Shown here: positions 27,271 through 38,850 of the stretch, piece by piece
How positions within the stretch are numbered: position 1 is the stretch's first letter
Layout: each line of letters opens with the position of its first letter
Origin: Eupeodes corollae
Taxonomy: Eukaryota; Arthropoda; Insecta; Diptera; Syrphidae
Direction of reading: 5' to 3'
DNA length: 64,000 bases
NCBI RefSeq assembly: GCF_945859685.1
Contig: NW_026605808.1
Span: forward strand, 1-64,000
The notes under the pieces: generated by a model
Seen by the model: the letters and a program-made list of their open reading frames with translations, nothing else
What the model was told of the DNA's origin: nothing
The model's database searches: none
Translations under genes and position numbers: made by a program

Positions 27271-29110
27271 TGTCATGTATCTATTTTGAAGTCTTGATCG
27301 ATTTTGGGGGTTGGGAAGGATCAGGTGATGGTTTTGGGTGTGATTTGATTTTCGTCTAGAACATCAAAAATCCTTCAGGATGCTCCAAAATGACTCATCT
27401 ATATCTATAATGATAGATCTTGATTAGGAGTATCTTTTTCTAGTACATGTCAAGTATCTATTTTGAAGTCTTGATCGATTTTGGGGGTTGGGAAGGATCA
27501 GGTGATGGTTTTGGGTGTGATTTGATTTTCGTCTAGAACATCACAAATCCTTCAGGATGCTCCAAAATGACTCATCTATATCTATAATGATAGATCTTGA
27601 TTAGGAGGTTCTTTTTCTAGTACATGTCAAGTATCTATTTTGAAGTCTTGATCGATTTTGGGGGTTGGGAAGGATCAGGTGATGGTTTTGGGTGTGATTT
27701 GATTTTCGTCTAGAACATCAAAAATCCTTCAGGATGCTCCAAAATGACTCATCTATATCTATAATGATAGATCTTGATTAGGAGTATCTTTTTCTAGTAC
27801 ATGTCAAGTATCTATTTTGAAGTCTTGATCGATTTTGGGGGTTGGGAAGGATCAGGTGATGGTTTTGGGTGTGATTTGATTTTCGTCTAGAACATCAAAA
27901 ATCCTTCAGGATGCTCCAAAATGACTCATCTATATCTATAATGATAGATCTTGATTAGGAGTATCTTTTTCTAGTACATGTCAAGTATCTATTTTGAAGT
28001 CTTGATCGATTTTGGGGGTTGGGAAGGATCAGGTGATGGTTTTGGGTGTGATTTGATTTTCGTCTAGAACATCAAAAATCCTTCAGGATGCTCCAAAATG
28101 ACTCATCTATATCTATAATGATAGATCTTGATTAGGAGTATCTTTTTCTAGTACATGTCAAGTATCTATTTTGAAGTCTTGATCGATTTTGGGGGTTGGG
28201 AAGGATCAGGTGATGGTTTTGGGTGTGATTTGATTTTCGTCTAGAACATCAAAAATCCTTCAGGATGCTCCAAAATGACTCATCTATATCTATAATGATA
28301 GATCTTGATTAGGAGTATCTTTTTCTAGTACATGTCAAGTATCTATTTTGAAGTCTTGATCGATTTTGGGGGTTGGGAAGGATCAGGTGATGGTTTTGGG
28401 TGTGATTTGATTTTCGTCTAGAACATCAAAAATCCTTCAGGATGCTCCAAAATGACTCATCTATATCTATAATGATAGATCTTGATTAGGAGTATCTTTT
28501 TCTAGTACATGTCAAGTATCTATTTTGAAGTCTTGATCGATTTTGGGGGTTGGGAAGGATCAGGTGATGGTTTTGGGTGTGATTTGATTTTCGTCTAGAA
28601 CATCAAAAATCCTTCAGGATGCTCCAAAATGACTCATCTATATCTATAATGATAGATCTTGATTAGGAGTATCTTTTTCTAGTACATGTCATGTATCTAT
28701 TTTGAAGTCTTGATCGATTTTGGGGGTTGGGAAGGATCAGGTGATGGTTTTGGGTGTGATTTGATTTTCGTCTAGAACATCAAAAATCCTTCAGGATGCT
28801 CCAAAATGACTCATCTATATCTATAATGATAGATCTTGATTAGGAGTATCTTTTTCTAGTACATGTCAAGTATCTATTTTGAAGTCTTGATCGATTTTGG
28901 GGGTTGGGAAGGATCAGGTGATGGTTTTGGGTGTGATTTGATTTTCGTCTAGAACATCACAAATCCTTCAGGATGCTCCAAAATGACTCATCTATATCTA
29001 TAATGATAGATCTTGATTAGGAGGTTCTTTTTCTAGTACATGTCAAGTATCTATTTTGAAGTCTTGATCGATTTTGGGGGTTGGGAAGGATCAGGTGATG
29101 GTTTTGGGTG
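27271..29110 (+). repeat. Higher-order repeat, exact 8-mer (1,416 bp)
   Basis: Three private variants recur at exactly 1,416 bp with no indel: TGTCATG at 27,271 and 28,687; TCACAAATCC at 27,541 and 28,957; and GAGGTTC at 27,605 and 29,021. The units between equal the consensus in both copies as far as I could read, so the two 1.4-kb copies appear identical. GAGGTTC also occurs at 42,412, 76 units further on. Confidence 0.9.
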
Positions 29111-31145
29111 TGATTTGATTTTCGTCTAGAACATCAAAAATCCTTCAGGATGCTCCAAAATGACTCATCTATATCTATAATGATAGATCTTGATTAGGAG
29201 TATCTTTTTCTAGTACATGTCAAGTATCTATTTTGAAGTCTTGATCGATTTTGGGGGTTGGGAAGGATCAGGTGATGGTTTTGGGTGTGATTTGATTTTC
29301 GTCTAGAACATCAAAAATCCTTCAGGATGCTCCAAAATGACTCATCTATATCTATAATGATAGATCTTGATTAGGAGTATCTTTTTCTAGTACATGTCAA
29401 GTATCTATTTTGAAGTCTTGATCGATTTTGGGGGTTGGGAAGGATCAGGTGATGGTTTTGGGTGTGATTTGATTTTCGTCTAGAACATCAAAAATCCTTC
29501 AGGATGCTCCAAAATGACTCATCTATATCTATAATGATAGATCTTGATTAGGAGTATCTTTTTCTAGTACATGTCAAGTATCTATTTTGAAGTCTTGATC
29601 GATTTTGGGGGTTGGGAAGGATCAGGTGATGGTTTTGGGTGTGATTTGATTTTCGTCTAGAACATCAAAAATCCTTCAGGATGCTCCAAAATGACTCATC
29701 TATATCTATAATGATAGATCTTGATTAGGAGTATCTTTTTCTAGTACATGTCAAGTATCTATTTTGAAGTCTTGATCGATTTTGGGGGTTGGGAAGGATC
29801 AGGTGATGGTTTTGGGTGTGATTTGATTTTCGTCTAGAACATCAAAAATCCTTCAGGATGCTCCAAAATGACTCATCTATATCTATAATGATAGATCTTG
29901 ATTAGGAGTATCTTTTTCTAGTACATGTCAAGTATCTATTTTGAAGTCTTGATCGATTTTGGGGGTTGGGAAGGATCAGGTGATGGTTTTGGGTGTGATT
30001 TGATTTTCGTCTAGAACATCAAAAATCCTTCAGGATGCTCCAAAATGACTCATCTATATCTATAATGATAGATCTTGATTAGGAGTATCTTTTTCTAGTA
30101 CATGTCAAGTATCTATTTTGAAGTCTTGATCGATTTTGGGGGTTGGGAAGGATCAGGTGATGGTTTTGGGTGTGATTTGATTTTCGTCTAGAACATCAAA
30201 AATCCTTCAGGATGCTCCAAAATGACTCATCTATATCTATAATGATAGATCTTGATTAGGAGTATCTTTTTCTAGTACATGTCAAGTATCTATTTTGAAG
30301 TCTTGATCGATTTTGGGGGTTGGGAAGGATCAGGTGATCGTTTTGGGTGTGATTTGATTTTCGTCTAGAACATCAAAAATCCTTCAGGATGCTCCAAAAT
30401 CACTCATCTATATCTATAATGATAGATCTTGATTAGGAGTATCTTTTTCTAGTACATGTCAAGTATCTATTTTGAAGTCTTGATCGATTTTGGGGGTTGG
30501 GAAGGATCAGGTGATGGTTTTGGGTGTGATTTGATTTTCGTCTAGAACATCAAAAATCCTTCAGGATGCTCCAAAATGACTCATCTATATCTATAATGAT
30601 AGATCTTGATTAGGAGTATCTTTTTCTAGTACATGTCAAGTATCTATTTTGAAGTCTTGATCGATTTTGGGGGTTGGGAAGGATCAGGTGATGGTTTTGG
30701 GTGTGATTTGATTTTCGTCTAGAACATCAAAAATCCTTCAGGATGCTCCAAAATGACTCATCTATATCTATAATGATAGATCTTGATTAGGAGTATCTTT
30801 TTCTAGTACATGTCAAGTATCTATTTTGAAGTCTTGATCGATTTTGGGGGTTGGGAAGGATCAGGTGATGGTTTTGGGTGTGATTTGATTTTCGTCTAGA
30901 ACATCAAAAATCCTTCAGGATGCTCCAAAATGACTCATCTATATCTATAATGATAGATCTTGATTAGGAGTATCTTTTTCTAGTACATGTCAAGTATCTA
31001 TTTTGAAGTCTTGATCGATTTTGGGGGTTGGGAAGGATCAGGTGATGGTTTTGGGTGTGATTTGATTTTCGTCTAGAACATCAAAAATCCTTCAGGATGC
31101 TCCAAAATGACTCATCTATATCTATAATGATAGATCTTGATTAGG

Positions 31146-31176
31146 AGTATCTTTTTCTAGTACATGTCAAGTATCT
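31146..31176 (+). repeat. AGTATCT short direct repeat inside the monomer
   Basis: Monomer positions 7-13 and 31-37 carry the same heptamer, AGTATCT, 24 bp apart; it is shown here in the reference copy. Three truncated units elsewhere (51,568, 54,555 and 58,246) have lost exactly one heptamer plus the 17 bp between. That is the product expected from slippage or microhomology-mediated repair between these two copies. This makes the pair the visible deletion hotspot of the unit. Confidence 0.85.
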
Positions 31177-31199
31177 ATTTTGAAGTCTTGATCGATTTT

Positions 31200-31232
31200 G
31201 GGGGTTGGGAAGGATCAGGTGATGGTTTTGGG
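31200..31232 (+). other. G-rich block with G-quadruplex potential (one per monomer)
   Basis: Monomer positions 61-93 carry G runs on the + strand in the order G5, G3, G2, G2, G2, G3, separated by loops of 2-4 bases. G5-TT-G3-AA-G2-ATCA-G2 would allow a two-tetrad quadruplex. Only three runs (61-65, 68-70 and 91-93) reach three Gs, so the canonical three-tetrad rule is not met. The block is present in every full unit, so the same strand offers hundreds of such motifs across the window. Whether it folds in the cell is not shown. Confidence 0.5.
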
Positions 31233-31263
31233 TGTGATTTGATTTTCGTCTAGAACATCAAAA

Positions 31264-31275
31264 ATCCTTCAGGAT
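31264..31275 (+). other. Short dyad ATCCT-TC-AGGAT in the monomer
   Basis: Monomer positions 125-136 form a perfect 5-bp inverted repeat with a 2-base centre. A few units break it, for example a T-to-G change giving CCTGCAGG at 5,086, 6,505 and 10,751, and a C-to-G change at 56,072 and 59,763. It could be a weak protein-binding dyad; with a 5-bp arm it may equally be chance. Confidence 0.4.
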
Positions 31276-31296
31276 GCTCCAAAATGACTCATCTAT

Positions 31297-31312
31297 ATCT
31301 ATAATGATAGAT
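31297..31312 (+). other. Dyad ATCTAT-AATG-ATAGAT in the monomer
   Basis: Monomer positions 158-173 form a perfect 6-bp inverted repeat with a 4-base AATG centre. The left arm is preceded directly by a second copy of ATCTAT at 152-157, so two alternative left arms can pair with one right arm. It is followed at once by the palindrome AGATCT (170-175). Centromeric satellites in several lineages that lack CENP-B boxes are reported to be enriched in short dyads able to extrude, so this is the best local candidate for such a site. The most common substitution here, A162 to G (ATCTGTAATG), breaks one pair of the stem. Confidence 0.5.
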
Positions 31313-34300
31313 CTTGATTAGGAGTATCTTTTTCTAGTACATGTCAAGTATCTATTTTGAAGTCTTGATCGATTTTGGGGGTTGGGAAGGATCAGGTGAT
31401 GGTTTTGGGTGTGATTTGATTTTCGTCTAGAACATCAAAAATCCTTCAGGATGCTCCAAAATGACTCATCTATATCTATAATGATAGATCTTGATTAGGA
31501 GTATCTTTTTCTAGTACATGTCAAGTATCTATTTTGAAGTCTTGATCGATTTTGGGGGTTGGGAAGGATCAGGTGATGGTTTTGGGTGTGATTTGATTTT
31601 CGTCTAGAACATCAAAAATCCTTCAGGATGCTCCAAAATGACTCATCTATATCTATAATGATAGATCTTGATTAGGAGTATCTTTTTCTAGTACATGTCA
31701 AGTATCTATTTTGAAGTCTTGATCGATTTTGGGGGTTGGGAAGGATCAGGTGATGGTTTTGGGTGTGATTTGATTTTCGTCTAGAACATCAAAAATCCTT
31801 CAGGATGCTCCAAAATGACTCATCTATATCTATAATGATAGATCTTGATTAGGAGTATCTTTTTCTAGTACATGTCAAGTATCTATTTTGAAGTCTTGAT
31901 CGATTTTGGGGGTTGGGAAGGATCAGGTGATGGTTTTGGGTGTGATTTGATTTTCGTCTAGAACATCAAAAATCCTTCAGGATGCTCCAAAATGACTCAT
32001 CTATATCTATAATGATAGATCTTGATTAGGAGTATCTTTTTATAGTACATGTCAAGTATCTATTTTGAAGTCTTGATCGATTTTGGGGGTTGGGAAGGAT
32101 CAGGTGATGGTTTTGGGTGTGATTTGATTTTCGTCTAGAACATCAAAAATCCTTCAGGATGCTCCAAAATGACTCATCTATATCTATAATGATAGATCTT
32201 GATTAGGAGTATCTTTTTCTAGTACATGTCAAGTATCTATTTTGAAGTCTTGATCGATTTTGGGGGTTGGGAAGGATCAGGTGATGGTTTTGGGTGTGAT
32301 TTGATTTTCGTCTAGAACATCAAAAATCCTTCAGGATGCTCCAAAATGACTCATCTATATCTATAATGATAGATCTTGATTAGGAGTATCTTTTTCTAGT
32401 ACATGTCAAGTATCTATTTTGAAGTCTTGATCGATTTTGGGGGTTGGGAAGGATCAGGTGATGGTTTTGGGTGTGATTTGATTTTCGTCTAGAACATCAA
32501 AAATCCTTCAGGATGCTCCAAAATGACTCATCTATATCTATAATGATAGATCTTGATTAGGAGTATCTTTTTCTAGTACATGTCAAGTATCTATTTTGAA
32601 GTCTTGATCGATTTTGGGGGTTGGGAAGGATCAGGTGATGGTTTTGGGTGTGATTTGATTTTCGTCTAGAACATCAAAAATCCTTCAGGATGCTCCAAAA
32701 TGACTCATCTATATCTATAATGATAGATCTTGATTAGGAGTATCTTTTTCTAGTACATGTCAAGTATCTATTTTGAAGTCTTGATCGATTTTGGGGGTTG
32801 GGAAGGATCAGGTGATGGTTTTGGGTGTGATTTGATTTTCGTCTAGAACATCAAAAATCCTTCAGGATGCTCCAAAATGACTCATCTATATCTATAATGA
32901 TAGATCTTGATTAGGAGTATCTTTTTCTAGTACATGTCAAGTATCTATTTTGAAGTCTTGATCGATTTTGGGGGTTGGGAAGGATCAGGTGATGGTTTTG
33001 GGTGTGATTTGATTTTCGTCTAGAACATCAAAAATCCTTCAGGATGCTCCAAAATGACTCATCTATATCTATAATGATAGATCTTGATTAGGAGTATCTT
33101 TTTCTAGTACATGTCAAGTATCTATTTTGAAGTCTTGATCGATTTTGGGGGTTGGGAAGGATCAGGTGATGGTTTTGGGTGTGATTTGATTTTCGTCTAG
33201 AACATCAAAAATCCTTCAGGATGCTCCAAAATGACTCATCTATATCTATAATGATAGATCTTGATTAGGAGTATCTTTTTCTAGTACATGTCAAGTATCT
33301 ATTTTGAAGTCTTGATCGATTTTGGGGGTTGGGAAGGATCAGGTGATGGTTTTGGGTGTGATTTGATTTTCGTCTAGAACATCAAAAATCCTTCAGGATG
33401 CTCCAAAATGACTCATCTATATCTATAATGATAGATCTTGATTAGGAGTATCTTTTTCTAGTACATGTCAAGTATCTATTTTGAAGTCTTGATCGATTTT
33501 GGGGGTTGGGAAGGATCAGGTGATGGTTTTGGGTGTGATTTGATTTTCGTCTAGAACATCAAAAATCCTTCAGGATGCTCCAAAATGACTCATCTATATC
33601 TATAATGATAGATCTTGATTAGGAGTATCTTTTTCTAGTACATGTCAAGTATCTATTTTGAAGTCTTGATCGATTTTGGGGGTTGGGAAGGATCAGGTGA
33701 TGGTTTTGGGTGTGATTTGATTTTCGTCTAGAACATCAAAAATCCTTCAGGATGCTCCAAAATGACTCATCTATATCTATAATGATAGATCTTGATTAGG
33801 AGTATCTTTTTCTAGTACATGTCAAGTATCTATTTTGAAGTCTTGATCGATTTTGGGGGTTGGGAAGGATCAGGTGATGGTTTTGGGTGTGATTTGATTT
33901 TCGTCTAGAACATCAAAAATCCTTCAGGATGCTCCAAAATGACTCATCTATATCTATAATGATAGATCTTGATTAGGAGTATCTTTTTCTAGTACATGTC
34001 AAGTATCTATTTTGAAGTCTTGATCGATTTTGGGGGTTGGGAAGGATCAGGTGATGGTTTTGGGTGTGATTTGATTTTCGTCTAGAACATCAAAAATCCT
34101 TCAGGATGCTCCAAAATGACTCATCTATATCTATAATGATAGATCTTGATTAGGAGTATCTTTTTCTAGTACATGTCAAGTATCTATTTTGAAGTCTTGA
34201 TCGATTTTGGGGGTTGGGAAGGATCAGGTGATGGTTTTGGGTGTGATTTGATTTTCGTCTAGAACATCAAAAATCCTTCAGGATGCTCCAAAATGACTCA

Positions 34301-36067
34301 TCTATATCTATAATGATAGATCTTGATTAGGAGTATCTTTTTCTAGTACATGTCAAGTATCTATTTTGAAGTCTTGATCGATTTTGGGGGTTGGGAAGGA
34401 TCAGGTGATGGTTTTGGGTGTGATTTGATTTTCGTCTAGAACATCAAAACTCCTTCAGGATGCTCCAAAATGACTCATCTATATCTATAATGATAGATCT
34501 TGATTAGGAGTATCTTTTTCTAGTACATGTCAAGTATCTATTTTGAAGTCTTGATCGATTTTGGGGGTTGGGAAGGATCAGGTGATGGTTTTGGGTGTGA
34601 TTTGATTTTCGTCTAGAACATCAAAAATCCTTCAGGATGCTCCAAAATGACTCATCTATATCTATAATGATAGATCTTGATTAGGAGTATCTTTTTCTAG
34701 TACATGTCAAGTATCTATTTTGAAGTCTTGATCGATTTTGGGGGTTGGGAAGGATCAGGTGATGGTTTTGGGTGTGATTTGATTTTCGTCTAGAACATCA
34801 AAAATCCTTCAGGATGCTCCAAAATGACTCATCTATATCTATAATGATAGATCTTGATTAGGAGTATCTTTTTCTAGTACATGTCAAGTATCTATTTTGA
34901 AGTCTTGATCGATTTTGGGGGTTGGGAAGGATCAGGTGATGGTTTTGGGTGTGATTTGATTTTCGTCTAGAACATCAAAAATCCTTCAGGATGCTCCAAA
35001 ATGACTCATCTATATCTATAATGATAGATCTTGATTAGGAGTATCTTTTTATAGTACATGTCAAGTATCTATTTTGAAGTCTTGATCGATTTTGGGGGTT
35101 GGGAAGGATCAGGTGATGGTTTTGGGTGTGATTTGATTTTCGTCTAGAACATCAAAAATCCTTCAGGATGCTCCAAAATGACTCATCTATATCTATAATG
35201 ATAGATCTTGATTAGGAGTATCTTTTTCTAGTACATGTCAAGTATCTATTTTGAAGTCTTGATCGATTTTGGGGGTTGGGAAGGATCAGGTGATGGTTTT
35301 GGGTGTGATTTGATTTTCGTCTAGAACATCAAAAATCCTTCAGGATGCTCCAAAATGACTCATCTATATCTATAATGATAGATCTTGATTAGGAGTATCT
35401 TTTTCTAGTACATGTCAAGTATCTATTTTGAAGTCTTGATCGATTTTGGGGGTTGGGAAGGATCAGGTGATGGTTTTGGGTGTGATTTGATTTTCGTCTA
35501 GAACATCAAAAATCCTTCAGGATGCTCCAAAATGACTCATCTATATCTATAATGATAGATCTTGATTAGGAGTATCTTTTTCTAGTACATGTCAAGTATC
35601 TATTTTGAAGTCTTGATCGATTTTGGGGGTTGGGAAGGATCAGGTGATGGTTTTGGGTGTGATTTGATTTTCGTCTAGAACATCAAAAATCCTTCAGGAT
35701 GCTCCAAAATGACTCATCTATATCTATAATGATAGATCTTGATTAGGAGTATCTTTTTCTAGTACATGTCAAGTATCTATTTTGAAGTCTTGATCGATTT
35801 TGGGGGTTGGGAAGGATCAGGTGATGGTTTTGGGTGTGATTTGATTTTCGCCTAGAACATCAAAAATCCTTCAGGATGCTCCAAAATGACTCATCTATAT
35901 CTATAATGATAGATCTTGATTAGGAGTATCTTTTTCTAGTACATGTCAAGTATCTATTTTGAAGTCTTGATCGATTTTGGGGGTTGGGAAGGATCAGGTG
36001 ATGGTTTTGGGTGTGATTTGATTTTCGTCTAGAACATCAAAAATCCTTCAGGATGCTCCAAAATGAC

Positions 36068-38850
36068 TCATTTATATCTATAATGATAGATCTTGATTAG
36101 GAGTATCTTTTTCTAGTACATGTCAAGTATCTATTTTGAAGTCTTGATCGATTTTGGGGGTTGGGAAGGATCAGGTGATGGTTTTGGGTGTGATTTGATT
36201 TTCGTCTAGAACATCAAAAATCCTTCAGGATGCTCCAAAATGACTCATCTATATCTATAATGATAGATCTTGATTAGGAGTATCTTTTTCTAATACATAT
36301 CAAGTATCTATTTTGAAGTCTTGATCGATTTTGGGGGTTGGGAAGGATCAGGTGATGGTTTTGGGTGTGATTTGATTTTCGTCTAGAACATCAAAAATCC
36401 TTCAGGATGCTCCAAAATGACTCATCTATATCTATAATGATAGATCTTGATTAGGAGTATCTTTTTCTAGTACATGTCAAGTATCTATTTTGAAGTCTTG
36501 ATCGATTTTGGGGGTTGGGAAGGATCAGGTGATGGTTTTGGGTGTGATTTGATTTTCGTCTAGAACATCAAAAATCCTTCAGGATGCTCCAAAATGACTC
36601 ATCTATATCTATAATGATAGATCTTGATTAGGAGTATCTTTTTCTAGTACATGTCAAGTATCTATTTTGAAGTCTTGATCGATTTTGGGGGTTGGGAAGG
36701 ATCAGGTGATGGTTTTGGGTGTGATTTGATTTTCGTCTAGAACATCAAAAATCCTTCAGGGTGCTCCAAAATGACTCATCTATATCTATAATGATAGATC
36801 TTGATTAGGAGTATCTTTTTCTAGTACATGTCAAGTATCTATTTTGAAGTCTTGATCGATTTTGGGGGTTGGGAAGGATCAGGTGATGGTTTTGGGTGTG
36901 ATTTGATTTTCGTCTAGAACATCAAAAATCCTTCAGGATGCTCCAAAATGACTCATCTATATCTATAATGATAGATCTTGATTAGGAGTATCTTTTTCTA
37001 GTACATGTCAAGTATCTATTTTGAAGTCTTGATCGATTTTGGGGGTTGGGAAGGATCAGGTGATGGTTTTGGGTGTGATTTGATTTTCGTCTAGAACATC
37101 AAAAATCCTTCAGGATGCTCCAAAATGACTCATCTATATCTATAATGATAGATCTTGATTAGGAGTATCTTTTTCTAGTACATGTCAAGTATCTATTTTG
37201 AAGTCTTGATCGATTTTGGGGGTTGGGAAGGATCAGGTGATGGTTTTGGGTGTGATTTGATTTTCGTCTAGAACATCAAAAATCCTTCAGGATGCTCCAA
37301 AATGACTCATCTATATCTATAATGATAGATCTTGATTAGGAGTATCTTTTTCTAGTACATGTCAAGTATCTATTTTGAAGTCTTGATCGATTTTGGGGGT
37401 TGGGAAGGATCAGGTGATGGTTTTGGGTGTGATTTGATTTTCGTCTAGAACATCAAAAATCCTTCAGGATGCTCCAAAATGACTCATCTATATCTATAAT
37501 GATAGATCTTGATTAGGAGTATCTTTTTCTAGTACATGTCAAGTATCTATTTTGAAATCTTGATCGATTTTGGGGGTTGGGAAGGATCAGGTAAATGACT
37601 CATCTATATCTATAATGATAGATCTTGATTAGGAGTATCTTTTTCTAGTACATGTCAAGTATCTATTTTGAAGTCTTGATCGATTTTGGGGGTTGGGAAG
37701 GATCAGGTGATGGTTTTGGGTGTGATTTGATTTTCGTCTAGAACATCAAAAATCCTTCAGGATGCTCCAAAATGACTCATTTATATCTATAATGATAGAT
37801 CTTGATTAGGAGTATCTTTTTCTAGTACATGTCAAGTATCTATTTTGAAGTCTTGATCGATTTTGGGGGTTGGGAAGGATCAGGTGATGGTTTTGGGTGT
37901 GATTTGATTTTCGTCTAGAACATCAAAAATCCTTCAGGATGCTCCAAAATGACTCATCTATATCTATAATGATAGATCTTGATTAGGAGTATCTTTTTCT
38001 AGTACATGTCAAGTATCTATTTTGAAGTCTTGATCGATTTTGGGGGTTGGGAAGGATCAGGTGATGGTTTTGGGTGTGATTTGATTTTCGTCTAGAACAT
38101 CAAAAATCCTTCAGGATGCTCCAAAATGACTCATCTATATCTATAATGATAGATCTTGATTAGGAGTATCTTTTTCTAGTACATGTCAAGTATCTATTTT
38201 GAAGTCTTGATCGATTTTGGGGGTTGGGAAGGATCAGGTGATGGTTTTGGGTGTGATTTGATTTTCGTCTAGAACATCAAAAATCCTTCAGGATGCTCCA
38301 AAATGACTCATCTATATCTATAATGATAGATCTTGATTAGGAGTATCTTTTTCTAGTACATGTCAAGTATCTATTTTGAAGTCTTGATCGATTTTGGGGG
38401 TTGGGAAGGATCAGGTGATGGTTTTGGGTGTGATTTGATTTTCGTCTAGAACATCAAAAATCCTTCAGGATGCTCCAAAATGACTCATCTATATCTATAA
38501 TGATAGATCTTGATTAGGAGTATCTTTTTCTAGTACATGTCAAGTATCTATTTTGAAGTCTTGATCGATTTTGGGGGTTGGGAAGGATCAGGTGATGGTT
38601 TTGGGTGTGATTTGATTTTCGTCTAGAACATCAAAAATCCTTCAGGATGCTCCAAAATGACTCATCTATATCTATAATGATAGATCTTGATTAGGAGTAT
38701 CTTTTTCTAGTACATGTCAAGTATCTATTTTGAAGTCCTGATCGATTTTGGGGGTTGGGAAGGATCAGGTGATGGTTTTGGGTGTGATTTGATTTTCGTC
38801 TAGAACATCAAAAATCCTTCAGGATGCTCCAAAATGACTCATTTATATCT
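36068..38850 (+). repeat. Variant block sharing TCATTTAT
   Basis: TCATTTAT (C154 to T) occurs at 36,068, 37,777 and 38,839. The last two are 1,062 bp (6 x 177) apart. The first two are 1,709 bp apart, which is 9 x 177 + 116, the 116 being the truncated unit at 37,512. Other changes here are single: TAATACATATC near 36,291, AGGGTGC near 36,759, a T-to-C (GTCCTG) near 38,737 and a C-to-G (GTGTTG) near 39,090. The block boundaries are not resolvable. Confidence 0.45.
37512..37627 (+). repeat. Truncated unit, 116 bp (61-bp deletion)
   Basis: GATCAGGT is joined to AAATGACTC. Monomer positions 82-142 are lost, with no clear microhomology. The same unit has G45 to A (TTTGAAATC). It occurs once and starts no higher-order repeat, so it is probably a young deletion or one that was never amplified. 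Confidence 0.93.

Larger units (their letters stand above)
31140..31316 (+). repeat. Reference consensus monomer (177 bp)
   Basis: This copy matches the consensus at every position and serves as the numbering reference (position 1 = A of ATTAGG). Base composition is A 47, C 23, G 40, T 67, or 35.6% GC, with only two CpG sites (ATCGAT at 52-57 and TTCGTC at 106-111). T or A runs of 4-5 bases sit at 13-17, 39-42, 57-60, 87-90, 104-107, 121-125 and 142-145. Palindromic six-base sites occur once each: ACATGT 23-28, ATCGAT 52-57, TCTAGA 110-115 and AGATCT 170-175. Each would cut the array into a 177-bp ladder. Each of the six reading frames has at least one stop, for example TAG at 19-21 and 3-5 and TGA at 50-52 on the + strand. 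Confidence 0.97.
29110..36050 (+). repeat. Nearly invariant core of the array
   Basis: Across roughly 39 consecutive units I saw only six substitutions and no indel. The substitutions are GATCG near 30,336 and AATCAC near 30,399 (same unit), TATAG at 32,041 and 35,050, an A-to-C near 34,449, and CGCCTAG near 35,850. That is about 0.1% divergence from the consensus. The two TATAG units lie 3,009 bp apart (17 x 177), which may mark a 17-mer duplication that is otherwise invisible. The count is by eye and may miss a few changes. Confidence 0.75.

Noticed and set aside
31245..31262. CENP-B box near TTTTCGTCTAGAACATC
   Set aside because: Only the TTCG start fits. The essential CGGG part of the known core (NTTCGNNNNANNCGGGN) is absent from the monomer on either strand.
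31152..31284. Phased A-tract DNA bending
   Set aside because: The T/A runs at 13, 39, 57, 87, 104, 121 and 142 are spaced 17-30 bp apart. Only one gap (21 bp) fits two helical turns, so consistent phasing is not supported.
31295..31311. TATA-like promoter at TATATCTATAATGATAG
   Set aside because: The A/T-rich stretch recurs in every unit with no gene or other core promoter element around it. A TATA-like match in a 64% AT repeat is expected by chance.
31139..31316. tRNA, 5S rRNA or other Pol III gene origin of the monomer
   Set aside because: I found no A-box/B-box pair (no GGTTCGANNCC-like motif) and no cloverleaf. The TTTTT at 13-17 alone is not a terminator signal of meaning here.
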